A stretch of DNA of 42,882 nt from E44-bin89 sp034409565 (GTDB taxonomy: Bacteria > Chloroflexota > Dehalococcoidia > Dehalococcoidales > RBG-16-60-22), in NCBI GenBank assembly GCA_034409565.1, contig DAOUMS010000018.1:1-42882 (forward strand). Direction: 5' to 3'. Below, in pieces: positions 7,795 through 16,424 of this stretch. The first letter of the stretch is position 1; every line of letters starts with the position of its first letter. The notes under the pieces were generated by a model. That model made no database searches, was not told the origin of the DNA, and saw only the letters and a program-made list of their open reading frames with translations. Made by a program: the position numbers and the translations under genes.

Positions 7795-8700
7795 ATGGCG
7801 AGACAGAGCAATATACTATTTCTGGAGAAACCGGAGCTAAGGCAGCCCTGCCTGATTTGCGGTATCAACGGCTGGGTGGACGGCGGGGAGGCGGCCACAG
7901 GCACCACCCGGTACCTCATCGAGAAACTGGGCGCGAAAAAATTCGCCGAAATGCCTCTCGACCGCTACCACGTCTTCCAGGTGCCGGGACAGTTATCCCT
8001 CAGGCCCCAGATAAAAATCGAGGACGGGCTACTCAAAGAACACGTGATGCCCAGCAACGAGTTCTTTTACTGGGTCAATCCGCATTCGGATCAAGACCTG
8101 ATTCTCTACCTCGGCACCGAGCCAAATACCAACTGGGAAGAATACGCCGAGAACATTCTAAATCTGGCCGCGGATTATGGCGCCAGAAGGGTTCTGGTGC
8201 CGGGAGGGGTACTGGACAAGACGCCGCATACCAGAGAGGCCGGCGTTTTCTGCGCCTGCAGCTCCAAAGAGCTACGGCAGGAGCTGCTAAAGTACGCCAT
8301 GCAGTCGAGCAACTACGAAGGCCCGGGCAGCTTCACCACCACCATGCTTTATCTGTCGCGGCAGAGAAAATTGCCCTTCGCGACCGTTATCGCCCGTGCC
8401 ACCTACTACCCCGAGTTCAACGTTGTCATCCCGCGCAACGCCAAGGCGATAAGAGCGATTGTGCTCCGGCTGAATGACCTTCTCCGCCTCAACCTAGATA
8501 TCTCCGACCTTGACAGGGAAGCCGATGAACTCGAAGTGAAGCTCAATTTCATGGCCAGTCATAACCAAGAGTTCCAGACCTACATTGAGGAACTGGAGAA
8601 GGAGTACGTCGAGGTCAAATACGAAACGCCGCTCGACATCACGGCGAATGAGGCGGTACAGCTGGCCGAAGAATTTTTGAAAGAGACAGGGGAAGAATAG
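7795..8700 (+). CDS. PAC2-family (proteasome assembly chaperone 2-like) protein
   Basis: This protein of about 301 residues carries the PAC2 fold signature, with LICGINGWVDGGEAATGTTRYL near the N-terminus, ARRVLVPGGVLDKTPHTR in the middle and EGPGSFTTTMLYLSRQRKLPF after it. The C-terminal ~80 residues (DISDLDREADELEVKLNFM...YIEELEKEYVEVKYE) look like a helical or coiled-coil tail. Archaeal relatives are chaperones for proteasome-like assemblies; bacterial members have no settled role. The ATG at 7795 has GTGAGG just upstream; a GTG at 7786 in the same frame is an alternative. It probably shares a transcript with the TIM-barrel gene before it. Confidence 0.82.
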   Translation: MARQSNILFLEKPELRQPCLICGINGWVDGGEAATGTTRYLIEKLGAKKFAEMPLDRYHVFQVPGQLSLRPQIKIEDGLLKEHVMPSNEFFYWVNPHSDQDLILYLGTEPNTNWEEYAENILNLAADYGARRVLVPGGVLDKTPHTREAGVFCACSSKELRQELLKYAMQSSNYEGPGSFTTTMLYLSRQRKLPFATVIARATYYPEFNVVIPRNAKAIRAIVLRLNDLLRLNLDISDLDREADELEVKLNFMASHNQEFQTYIEELEKEYVEVKYETPLDITANEAVQLAEEFLKETGEE

Positions 8701-8716
8701 TTATCCCCGCTGGAAT

Positions 8717-9751
8717 TTAATAGCCCTCTTCCGCGGCGGTGATTATTGCTTTCAGGTTGTCAAGCGGCGTCTGCAGTGATATGCAGCACTCTGGCCCGAT
8801 GGAGTCAACGCCCACTTCTATGTTGTACCTGGCCTGCTTATAGACATCGTCAGGGGTGCCCTGCAGCAGGGCTTCGACATTGCTGATGCCCCCCAACAGC
8901 GCCATCTGCCCTCCCGCCGCCTCCACCGCCTTTTTCGGGTCATTCTGCCACTCGAAGTGATAGCCATCATAGCCCTCGGTGGCCATGTGCGGAATGCGGT
9001 CAAGGCACTTGCCGCAGACGTGCAGGATGGTCGGGCCACCAATCTGCGCCAGCATCTTCCGGTGCAACGGCACCAGAAATTCGGCATAGGTCCGGGCGCT
9101 GACCATGGAGCCGGTGGCGTGGTCGGGAAGCACCACCACATCGGCGCCGGCGCGGAGCTGGGCGTTGGCGATGGCAATGGTTACCGGCAGGTATGCTTCC
9201 AGGTATGCCCGCACCTGGTCGGGGTCAAGCCGCACCAAAATGAGGAATTCCTCCACGCCGACCGTATGGTAGGAGATGGTCCACGGGCCCATCACCTTGC
9301 CAATAACCGCCACGCGGTCGCCGTACTCGCGGCGGAGCCGGGAGATGGCTTCAAGCACCACCTTTATGGACGGCTTTTCCAGCAGGTTATCCGGAATGAC
9401 GACGTCCTCAGGGCTCTTTACCGGGTGCGTCATCGTTTCCGGCATCATGTTATCGTGGCCCCAGTTCACCTCGCAGCCGAGGGCAGCCGCCTCCTGCTGG
9501 ACGCTGAACTCCGGCATGACGGTATCAAAGCCCAAAATTTCATAGCCGGCGGCGGCCAGCTCCACCATAGCGCTGGCATCGGTGTGGGCATCAGGAAAAT
9601 GGACGCCCACTTTATTCATCAGCTCCACACAGACAATCGATGTGGGATTGGAAACAGAGATACGCTTGCCCTTGCGACCGCCCATCAGGTTGGCCAGAAA
9701 ACGTCGCCGCGGGGTCAGGTCAGGCATTTCTACTTCGGTTTCAGTGGTCAT
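8717..9751 (-). CDS. URO-D/MtaA-family corrinoid methyltransferase
   Basis: The protein (~344 residues) has the uroporphyrinogen-decarboxylase fold of methylcobamide methyltransferases. It keeps the zinc-thiol site of MtaA/MtbA: His-x-Cys in ILHVCGKC (~residues 244-246) and a distant Cys pair at PECC (~322-323). The decarboxylase N-terminal Arg-Pro motif is absent, so haem synthesis is unlikely. Zinc-site members transfer methyl from a corrinoid protein to a thiol, or use the zinc to activate a substrate. The start chosen has AGGAG eight bases upstream. It is encoded directly after the second URO-D gene and the corrinoid protein, all in one orientation with short gaps. Confidence 0.85.
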   Translation of the reverse strand: MTTETEVEMPDLTPRRRFLANLMGGRKGKRISVSNPTSIVCVELMNKVGVHFPDAHTDASAMVELAAAGYEILGFDTVMPEFSVQQEAAALGCEVNWGHDNMMPETMTHPVKSPEDVVIPDNLLEKPSIKVVLEAISRLRREYGDRVAVIGKVMGPWTISYHTVGVEEFLILVRLDPDQVRAYLEAYLPVTIAIANAQLRAGADVVVLPDHATGSMVSARTYAEFLVPLHRKMLAQIGGPTILHVCGKCLDRIPHMATEGYDGYHFEWQNDPKKAVEAAGGQMALLGGISNVEALLQGTPDDVYKQARYNIEVGVDSIGPECCISLQTPLDNLKAIITAAEEGY

Positions 9752-9762
9752 CTTCCTCACTC

Positions 9763-10884
9763 CTAGACTTCGATGGGCAGGCTACCGTATTTATCGATGA
9801 GCTCAACGACCCGGCCCACGCGGTTGATGTCGCCGTCAAAGGGCAGATTATCGCCCATCCCCACGATGAAACGGTACCCCGGCGCCATCTCCCGGAACAT
9901 ATTTTTAACATAGTTATCAAAGTCCTCATCGCTATACATCGGTTCGAACAGTATCGATGGTATCCCTCCCCAGAGGGTTACTTCACTGCCCAGCTGCTCG
10001 CGAAATTCTTTCATGCTGACCAGCGTCTGCGGGGCGGGGGTAATCGCCTCAGCAACGTCAATGCCCGTTTCCCGGAACATGGGGTTCAGGCGCCGCATTT
10101 CGCCGTCGGTGTGTGCCATAGCCAGACGCCCGTGGGAGTGGAGAAAATCGCTCATTTCCCGAAACCAAGGGACGAAATATTTGCGGAATACCGGCGTCTG
10201 GATATCATCGCTCCAGTTGGCGCAGATATTGAAGAGCTCTAGGTCGGACTTTATGGCCACCTTCAGCTTCCTTCTCTCCAGGTCCTTCACCATCTCAATC
10301 AGCTCCTCCACCCGCGCCGGGTGGTCGGCAAGCTCGTAGAAGAAGAGCTCGTAACCTATTATTTCGCGCATGACGCGCTGCACCGGCGACCAGAGTCCAC
10401 CGGAGGCGGTCATCACCATGCCGTCCTCGCCAATCTCCTCGCGTAATTTATAATAGGCCTCAAAGTCATCCACCGCTTCGGTATGCTCCATCACGTACTT
10501 GAGCACCGGGTAGTCCTTCTCACTCTTGAAGAGCTTCTCCATCTCATACTTTATCCACGGGCCTTCGGAAGTGTCAAAGACCTCCTTCTTGTCCACGGTG
10601 CCCACAGGGGTCGAGTACTCGGTGGTGATGTAGGGCGGGTCATGCTTTTCCACCACCTCCATATCCCGGTATTCTTCCCGGGTCAGGGAAAAGAAGCGCT
10701 TCTGGGCCCCGGCGCCCTGGTCGCGCAGGATATCTGTCTGGCTCCATCCTCTATATCTGTCAGGGAGGGTGCCGTGAGCGGAGTGGTAGTTATACCAGAC
10801 GTCAATGCGCGCCCCGAAGGGGAGCTTCTCCAGCTTTTCCCCACGCGCCGCCGCCAGTATCTGCTGTTTTTTGGTCATAACCAT
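9763..10884 (-). CDS. URO-D-fold protein, probable substrate-specific methyltransferase
   Basis: I start at the ATG at 10,882-10,884 (MVMTKKQQIL). The longer frame to 10,977 runs inside the corrinoid-protein gene. About 373 residues show the URO-D fold: KLPFGARIDVWYNYH near the N-terminus, AMAHTDGEMRRLNPMF at ~265-280 and LWGGIPSILF at ~310-319. The zinc motif of MtaA (HxCG) is replaced by HxDG, so metal use differs from its neighbour. URO-D proteins next to corrinoid proteins often demethylate a substrate, which is the role I infer here. No substrate can be read from the sequence. Confidence 0.8.
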   Translation of the reverse strand: MVMTKKQQILAAARGEKLEKLPFGARIDVWYNYHSAHGTLPDRYRGWSQTDILRDQGAGAQKRFFSLTREEYRDMEVVEKHDPPYITTEYSTPVGTVDKKEVFDTSEGPWIKYEMEKLFKSEKDYPVLKYVMEHTEAVDDFEAYYKLREEIGEDGMVMTASGGLWSPVQRVMREIIGYELFFYELADHPARVEELIEMVKDLERRKLKVAIKSDLELFNICANWSDDIQTPVFRKYFVPWFREMSDFLHSHGRLAMAHTDGEMRRLNPMFRETGIDVAEAITPAPQTLVSMKEFREQLGSEVTLWGGIPSILFEPMYSDEDFDNYVKNMFREMAPGYRFIVGMGDNLPFDGDINRVGRVVELIDKYGSLPIEV

Positions 10885-10906
10885 CTTGTCTGCGCCTTGG
10901 AAAATA

Positions 10907-11542
10907 CTACTTGCCGATAAGCTCCCGGCACACCGGAACCGCCCGGCCACCGTCATGGGCATAGCCATCAGCACCAATATAACTGGCGTAGTCCTGGGTC
11001 ACCGGTGCCCCACCGACGACCACCTTCACGCTGGTACGCAGCCCCGCCTTCTCCAGAGCCTCGATGACCCGGCCCATCACCGGCATGGTGGTGGTCAGCA
11101 GGGCGGACATGCCCAGTATATCGGGGCCTCTCTCCTTTACCTCGTCAATGAATTTCTGCACCGGCACGTTGTTCCCGAGGTCAAAGACCTCAAAGCCGTT
11201 GCCGCTGAGAAAGGTGGCAACCACGTTCTTGCCAATGTCATGCATATCGCCCTCTACAGTGCCGATGACCACCTTGCCAATGGTCGGAATGCCGGTCTGC
11301 TCCAGTAACGGCCCGAGCACCTCAAGGGCGGCTTTCATCGCCCGTGCCGCCATGAGCATATCGGGCAGAAAATACTCGCCGCTGGAGAACTTTTCGCCCA
11401 CTGCGGCCATGCCGACTTGCAACCCCTGTGAGATGATGTCCTGCGGATTGTCACCGCCGTCAAGCGCTGCCCTAGTCAACTCTATGGTCTTTTCACGGTC
11501 ACCCTGGTCAAGCGCCTGCGCCAAAAGAGACATATCAGCCAT
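10907..11542 (-). CDS. Corrinoid (B12-binding) methyl-carrier protein, MtaC/MttC-like
   Basis: The 211-residue protein has the two domains of methyltransferase corrinoid proteins. A four-helix cap covers residues ~1-85, with GEYFLPDMLMAARAMKAAL. A Rossmann-like B12 domain from ~88 has GDMHDIGKN (His101 is the lower axial cobalt ligand), SALLTTTM and GGAPV. It carries the methyl group between a substrate methyltransferase and an acceptor methyltransferase in the cytoplasm. AAAGGAG precedes the start by 8 bases. It is first of a three-gene set with two URO-D proteins. Its likely reactivator is the RACo encoded at 1,191-3,011. Confidence 0.92.
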   Translation of the reverse strand: MADMSLLAQALDQGDREKTIELTRAALDGGDNPQDIISQGLQVGMAAVGEKFSSGEYFLPDMLMAARAMKAALEVLGPLLEQTGIPTIGKVVIGTVEGDMHDIGKNVVATFLSGNGFEVFDLGNNVPVQKFIDEVKERGPDILGMSALLTTTMPVMGRVIEALEKAGLRTSVKVVVGGAPVTQDYASYIGADGYAHDGGRAVPVCRELIGK

Positions 11543-11619
11543 CAGTACGACTCCTTTCCATCAAAACAGTGATTGAGCAATTCAATTCTAGGCAAAAGCA
11601 GAGGGATTGTCCAGAAAGC

Positions 11620-12222
11620 TCAGGCAACATACAGCCGGTGCTCCTTGATGTAGCGGTTGACCGGCTCGGGGACAAGGTGGCGCACCGAGAGGCCTCTGGC
11701 CGCGCGCTCCCTGATGTCCGTGGCAGATATATCAACCTGTGGCTCCTTCATGAGCATAACCCGCTGCGTTATGCCCGGGAGCGCTGCCTCCAGCGCTTTC
11801 AGGTCAGGGTTCTTCACTCCGGGGCGGGGCGCCGCCACTAGGTAACAGAGCCGGATGAGGTTTTGTGCCTCATGCCACTGCGGGAGCTGCATCAGGGTAT
11901 CCTGCCCCAGTATAAAGAACAGTTCATCCTCGGTATTCAGGCGTTCTTTCAGCGCATTAATGGTATCTATCGTGTAGGTGGGGCCGGGCCGTTCGATTTC
12001 CATCTCAGAGATTCTGAAGTAGGGCCTGTCGTCCAGCGCCAGCCGCAGCATCTGCAGTCGGTGCTGGGGTGGCGTGATGCTCCGCTCCACCTTGAGCCAG
12101 GGCTGGCCGGCGGGGATGAAAAGCACCTCGTTAAAATTGAGCCGCTCCCTGGCCACCTCAGCGATGACAAGGTGACCATTGTGCACCGGGTCGAATGTGC
12201 CTCCCAGAATACCCACGTTCAT
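11620..12222 (-). CDS. nadD: Nicotinate-nucleotide adenylyltransferase
   Basis: This 200-residue cytoplasmic enzyme joins nicotinate mononucleotide and ATP in NAD synthesis. It has the nucleotidyltransferase motif GGTFDPVHNGHL at residues 7-18, the substrate loop around PAGQPWLK, and ISATDIRER near residue 170 (ISxTxxR motif). It is encoded 4 bases after obgE, a common bacterial pairing, so the two are probably one operon. A 77-base gap separates it from the corrinoid gene downstream. Confidence 0.95.
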   Translation of the reverse strand: MNVGILGGTFDPVHNGHLVIAEVARERLNFNEVLFIPAGQPWLKVERSITPPQHRLQMLRLALDDRPYFRISEMEIERPGPTYTIDTINALKERLNTEDELFFILGQDTLMQLPQWHEAQNLIRLCYLVAAPRPGVKNPDLKALEAALPGITQRVMLMKEPQVDISATDIRERAARGLSVRHLVPEPVNRYIKEHRLYVA

Positions 12223-12226
12223 AAAA

Positions 12227-13492
12227 TTACCACTCCCATTCTAGCTCACCACAGCGGACTCTGTCACCAGGCTTTATGCCCGCCTTCTCCAGCTCTTTAG
12301 CCACCCCGGCCCGGGAAAGCTGGTACCTGAGCTGGGCGCGCAGCTCGCTCCCGGTAACTCCCCGCATCGCCACAATGCGTTCCAGTCCCGGTACCTGAAT
12401 AACAAAGGTCTCACCCTCTTTCCTTACCCTGGCGCCGCTATCTCTGGGTTGAGGACGGAATACCTTCCTTGGCGTCTCCTTTAGAGCAACCTGGTCCTTT
12501 GCCACCTCCTCCAGCTTAGCCGCCGCGGCAGCCAGCAGCTCTTGCACACCCAGCCCAGTGGCGGCCGAAATGAAAAATATCTCGATTCCCGCCTGCCGGA
12601 ATGACTCCTCTATCTCCTCTTTTCTGTCAGCCACTGACGGCAGGTCAACTTTATTCACCGCCACCAGCTGCGGTTTCTGTGCCAGAGCCGAGTCGTAAAG
12701 CACAAGCTCATTGTTGACCTGTATCATATCTGCCGCTGGCGTTTCACGACTGCCATCAATGAGGTGGAGCAGTATCTTGGTGCGCAGGCTGTGCCGGAGA
12801 AATTCGTGCCCAAGGCCGCGCCCCAGGTGAGCGTCCGCAATCAGTCCCGGTATCTCGGCCAAGATAAAGCTCTGCATGCCGACCTCCACCGCACCCAGAA
12901 TCGGCTCTAACGTGGTAAAGGGATAGCTGGCGATTTTGGGCTTAGCGGCGGAAGCCTTTGCCAGCAGGGTTGACTTGCCAGCGTTGGGATAGCCGATAAT
13001 GCCAACGTCGGCAATGAGCCTCAGCTCCAGAATGATGTCACCTTCCTCGCCGCGCTCTCCTCGCTGGGCAATGCGGGGAGCTTGATTGGTAGAGGAGGCA
13101 AAACGGGCGTTGCCCAAGCCGCCGCGTCCCCCCCTGACCACCACCACCTGTTCGCCGGCCTCCTTCAGGTCAGCCGTCAGTTCATTTTCGGGCCGGGCGG
13201 TTTTCCCAGTCACCAGTGTCCCGGGAGGCACTGGTAGAATCAAATCGTGGCCATTCCGTCCGTGCTTTTTCTGCCCACCGCCATGCTGACCATTTCCGGC
13301 ACGGTAGAGCTTGCGGTAACGGTATTTCACCAAGCTGGTAACGGCTTGGTCAGCCTTGATGATTACATTTCCTCCATACCCACCATTGCCACCATCCGGA
13401 CCGCCAAAGGGAACAAACTTCTCTCTTCTGAAACTGATGACGCCGTCACCACCGTCCCCCGCTTTCACCCGTATTTCTATCCGGTCGATCAT
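12227..13492 (-). CDS. obgE: Obg-family GTPase (ribosome assembly/stress)
   Basis: All three domains are present in 421 residues. A glycine-rich Obg domain spans ~1-158 (AGDGGDGVISFRREKF, GGPDGGNGG). The GTPase domain has G1 GYPNAGKS at 167-174, switch-I Thr in YPFTT, G4 NKVD and G5 ISA. A C-terminal OCT domain spans ~345-421. The protein binds the 50S subunit and links ribosome maturation to nucleotide state. One oddity is that the G3 motif, normally D-x-P-G, reads EIPGLIADAH with Glu213. The Shine-Dalgarno is weak. nadD follows 4 bases later. Confidence 0.95.
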   Translation of the reverse strand: MIDRIEIRVKAGDGGDGVISFRREKFVPFGGPDGGNGGYGGNVIIKADQAVTSLVKYRYRKLYRAGNGQHGGGQKKHGRNGHDLILPVPPGTLVTGKTARPENELTADLKEAGEQVVVVRGGRGGLGNARFASSTNQAPRIAQRGERGEEGDIILELRLIADVGIIGYPNAGKSTLLAKASAAKPKIASYPFTTLEPILGAVEVGMQSFILAEIPGLIADAHLGRGLGHEFLRHSLRTKILLHLIDGSRETPAADMIQVNNELVLYDSALAQKPQLVAVNKVDLPSVADRKEEIEESFRQAGIEIFFISAATGLGVQELLAAAAAKLEEVAKDQVALKETPRKVFRPQPRDSGARVRKEGETFVIQVPGLERIVAMRGVTGSELRAQLRYQLSRAGVAKELEKAGIKPGDRVRCGELEWEW

Positions 13493-13647
13493 TTTTCAAT
13501 AGCCCTGATATTTTTGACTCCATGATAAATAATAATACATATATTTTCATCTAGTATATGAAAAAGTAATAATAATTGTAATAATAAGCCTTTTTGATTT
13601 TGGCTAAAAGGGATATCTGGGTTCAGGAGATGGCTGGAGGTGGCAGC

Positions 13648-13690
13648 AAAAAATATAAAAATTTAGCCCAATTTAACCCCAAACGTGGGC
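13648..13690 (-). terminator. Probable terminator of dnaA in an AT-rich gap
   Basis: Reading the minus strand after the dnaA stop, a short stem (GCCCA at 13,686-13,690 paired with 13,666-13,670) is followed by a T-rich tract over ~13,640-13,664. The stem is only 5 bp, so confidence is moderate. The rest of the 13,493-13,753 gap is very AT-rich and holds the upstream region of obgE. I see no clear DnaA boxes in it. Confidence 0.5.
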
Positions 13691-13753
13691 AATATTGAAA
13701 AGCTTAATGATAGGTTGCTGGTTGGTTAGCCGGTTTAGGGTTCCGGGCATGGT

Positions 13754-15106
13754 CTATTTCTTGACCGAGGCTTGGATAACTTTTTGTATTTCAGCAAGCT
13801 TGTGTTTTAAAGACTTGTCTTGCGCTAACTCGGTTGACAACTTCTTGCAGGCACTGGTTACGGAAGAAGGGTCTCTATCTCCGAGCAGGGTGCCAATCTG
13901 GGCTAGAGAAGAACCGGACTCCTGCCGCAGGATAAACATGGCCACACGCCGGGCCAGAGACGTTTCTTTATCTCTCTTGCTGCCCTTCAGGTCTTCCGTC
14001 TTCATATTGAAGCTTTGCGCGACGGCATTAATGACCAGGCTCGGTGTGCTTATGTCAGCCGCACTTTCTCGACCGGCAATATTTTCCATGGCATGTGCCG
14101 CCAGCTCCAGATTCGGTGGGGAATTGAACAGCCTGGCGAAAGCGGTCACCCGGTTCAGCAATCCTTCCAACTCTCTGATGTTCTGCTGCCCCTGGCGGGC
14201 GATGAATTGAAGCACATCACTGGCGATGTTTATTTCCTTTAGATTGGCTTTTGACTGTAATATTGCCTGGCGTGTCTCTAGGGTCGGGGGTTGAATATCG
14301 GCCACCAGACCCCACTCAAAGCGAGAGCGCAGCCTTTTGTCCAGCAGTGGTATGGCTTTTGGGGGCAGGTCACTGGTGATAACAATCTGGTGGTTGGCAT
14401 CATGTAAAGAGTTGAAGGTATGGAAAAAGCTCTCCTCGGTCTGCCTCTTACCGCTGATGAAATGGATGTCATCAATGAGCAGCATGCCCGCATGGCGGTA
14501 TTTCAGGTGAAAATCGTCAATCTTTTTCTGGCGCACGGCGCTGACAAATTCATTGGTAAACTGCTCGGCGCTGACGCAGATGACCTGGATATGCTTGGAC
14601 TGGGCGACATGCCCTATGGCGTGCAGGAGGTGCGTTTTACCCAGCCCCACGCCCCCGTAGATATAGAGGGGATTGTAAATTCTACCTGGATTCATGGCCA
14701 CGCCCTGAGCGGCCGCGTAGGCGAGCCGGTTACCGTTGCCGACGATGAAGTTATCGAAAACGTATTTTGGGTTAAACTGGGTGGGGCCTGGTAGCGCCGC
14801 GGTGAGAATGTCCGGGTCCGCTGAGTGTCCATTTGATGAATTGTGGTATCGGCCGTTAACCTGAAAAGCAACCTGGATATCCGGGGAAGAGGTGAGGTGG
14901 ATGAGAGTCTTTTCAATTAAGGAACGCTGGTTCCGGTCCAGATATTCGGCGATAAAAGTATTGGGTACGCTGACGACGAAGTGCTTATTCTGGTACTCCA
15001 TGCCCACCGTTTTTTCCAGCCAGGTTCGGTAATTAGACCTGCTTACCTGGATTTGCAGTTCGCCCAGGGCCGCGTCCCAAATTTCTCGTGCCGACCAAGT
15101 TTCCAT
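13754..15106 (-). CDS. dnaA: Chromosomal replication initiator protein DnaA
   Basis: About 450 residues with all four domains. Domain I spans ~1-75 (IWDAALGELQIQVSRSNYRTWLE) and a short linker follows. The AAA+ domain carries Walker A GGVGLGKTH, Walker B LLIDDIHF and the arginine region RLRSRFEWGL. Domain IV is the C-terminal DNA-binding helix bundle. It opens oriC as an ATP-bound filament. The domain IV signature, usually GGRDHTTV, reads GDRDPSSV, so residues that read the DnaA box differ. The ATG at 15,104-15,106 is preferred over an adjacent TTG. dnaN, the usual neighbour, is absent; flanking genes are obgE and fmt. Confidence 0.93.
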   Translation of the reverse strand: METWSAREIWDAALGELQIQVSRSNYRTWLEKTVGMEYQNKHFVVSVPNTFIAEYLDRNQRSLIEKTLIHLTSSPDIQVAFQVNGRYHNSSNGHSADPDILTAALPGPTQFNPKYVFDNFIVGNGNRLAYAAAQGVAMNPGRIYNPLYIYGGVGLGKTHLLHAIGHVAQSKHIQVICVSAEQFTNEFVSAVRQKKIDDFHLKYRHAGMLLIDDIHFISGKRQTEESFFHTFNSLHDANHQIVITSDLPPKAIPLLDKRLRSRFEWGLVADIQPPTLETRQAILQSKANLKEINIASDVLQFIARQGQQNIRELEGLLNRVTAFARLFNSPPNLELAAHAMENIAGRESAADISTPSLVINAVAQSFNMKTEDLKGSKRDKETSLARRVAMFILRQESGSSLAQIGTLLGDRDPSSVTSACKKLSTELAQDKSLKHKLAEIQKVIQASVKK

Positions 15107-15460
15107 CAATCAGTTCAAAAAAGCCATGAATTTTGTCTATCTATCCTGTAAATCCCCTCATTCGGCGGGACCGGGGACCTCCTTTTTGAGGTAAAAAAAT
15201 ACCCCTTGAGTAACACAGACATCAGAAGCTTTTATCGGGGTAGTTGCTGGCGGGATGATTGCTTATTAAAAAATCAAACGATTACTAGAATACTACCGCA
15301 CCTTTTCTCTGGCAAGGTTTTTGGTGGTAATCGCTGGGCATTTTTAAACCCTTTCTTGCCTTACCAAGTTGGTCTACCTCTGTTTTTTGCCCGATTTTGC
15401 AGTCCTAAATACAAACTAACAAGTTGTTGTAAAAAATTAACAGTGTTACAATTTGACACA
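15107..15460. other. AT-rich gap between divergent dnaA and fmt; possible oriC but no DnaA boxes seen
   Basis: This 354-base region separates dnaA from fmt. It has several A/T runs and contains the fmt promoter at its right edge. I looked for TTATNCACA-like DnaA boxes on both strands and found none with fewer than two mismatches. A local inverted sequence lies around 15,178-15,210 (CTCC...GAGG, then a run of A). The location next to dnaA makes it an origin candidate by position only. Confidence 0.35.
15424..15452 (+). promoter_or_regulatory. Promoter of fmt giving a nearly leaderless mRNA
   Basis: TTGTTG at 15,424-15,429 and TACAAT at 15,447-15,452 are separated by 17 bases. The -10 box ends only 8 bases before the fmt ATG at 15,461, so transcription would begin at or one to two bases before the start codon. 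There is no Shine-Dalgarno in between. Confidence 0.6.
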
Positions 15461-16411
15461 ATGAAACCTGATTTGCGCGTGCTTTTCCTGGGCACCCCGG
15501 AGTTTGCCGTCCCCCCGCTGGAGAAGCTGGTTCAGGAGCACTGGCCGGTGGTGGCGGTTTACACCCGGCCGGATAAGCCGGGCGGGAGGGGCCGCTCTCT
15601 GGTTATGTCGCCGGTGAAGATGGTGGCGCTCGGCTCTGGCCTGCCCGTGGTTCAGCCGGAGAGTTTAAAAGGGGAAGCGGCCGCAGCACAGCTGGCCGGT
15701 TTTAAGCCGGATGTGCTCGTGGTGGCGGCCTACGGCCAGATATTGCCGCAGGCGGTTCTGGATATCCCGCAGTACGGGTGCCTGAATATCCATCCTTCAC
15801 TGCTGCCCAGGTACCGAGGCGCATCCCCGGTGGCGGCCGCGATACTCGCCGGTGAGGAGATTACGGGCGTTACCTTCATGCTGATGGACCGCAGCCTGGA
15901 TACCGGACCGATACTCGCGCAGGAGAAAATGGCGATTTCGCCGCAGGATACGACGGGCTCGCTGTCAGTTAAGCTATCTCATCTGGCGGCACAGTTGCTT
16001 CCTGATGTGCTTCATCGTTGGACGGCGGGCGAAATCACCCCCCGCCCCCAGACCGAAACCGGGGCCACCTATTCCGTGCCAATTAAAAAAGGGGACGGCG
16101 CAATTGACTGGCAACTCCCGGCAGAAGACATCTGGCGGCGTGTCCGTGCTTTCCAGCCCTGGCCGGGGGCGTACACCAGCTGGGACGGTCGGCGACTGGA
16201 AATCATTGAGGCTGTGGCCCCGCCGGGGCAGGGTGAAGGCAGGCCAGGAGAAGTGGTGGCATTGGGCCGGCAGGGGGCTGCCTTTGGCGTCAGCACCGGA
16301 CAAGGTATTCTTGGGGTAATCAAGGTGCAGCTCCAGGGCAAGCGGGCCATGCCCGCGGCTGATTTCCTTAGGGGGCAGCGGCGGTTCATCGGTGCGGTGC
16401 TGCCGAACTAG
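15461..16411 (+). CDS. fmt: Methionyl-tRNA formyltransferase
   Basis: The enzyme formylates initiator Met-tRNA with 10-formyl-tetrahydrofolate. The frame is open upstream to 15,206, but the family N-terminus (LRVLFLGTPEFAVPPLEKL) begins just after the ATG at 15,461, giving 316 residues, the normal length. The catalytic region NIHPSLLPRYRGASPV and the later MDRSLDTGPIL are intact, and the C-terminal OB-like domain starts near ~205. There is no Shine-Dalgarno; the promoter predicts leaderless translation. mazG follows 13 bases after the stop. Confidence 0.95.
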   Translation: MKPDLRVLFLGTPEFAVPPLEKLVQEHWPVVAVYTRPDKPGGRGRSLVMSPVKMVALGSGLPVVQPESLKGEAAAAQLAGFKPDVLVVAAYGQILPQAVLDIPQYGCLNIHPSLLPRYRGASPVAAAILAGEEITGVTFMLMDRSLDTGPILAQEKMAISPQDTTGSLSVKLSHLAAQLLPDVLHRWTAGEITPRPQTETGATYSVPIKKGDGAIDWQLPAEDIWRRVRAFQPWPGAYTSWDGRRLEIIEAVAPPGQGEGRPGEVVALGRQGAAFGVSTGQGILGVIKVQLQGKRAMPAADFLRGQRRFIGAVLPN

Positions 16412-16424
16412 ACAGGAGGAGATT

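Noticed and set aside
15206..15460. N-terminal extension of fmt
   Set aside because: The extension has no similarity to Fmt, and the family N-terminus and a promoter place the start at 15,461.
15107..15460. DnaA-box cluster/oriC
   Set aside because: The best candidate (TTTGACACA near 15,452) has two mismatches and overlaps the fmt promoter, so I list the region by position only.
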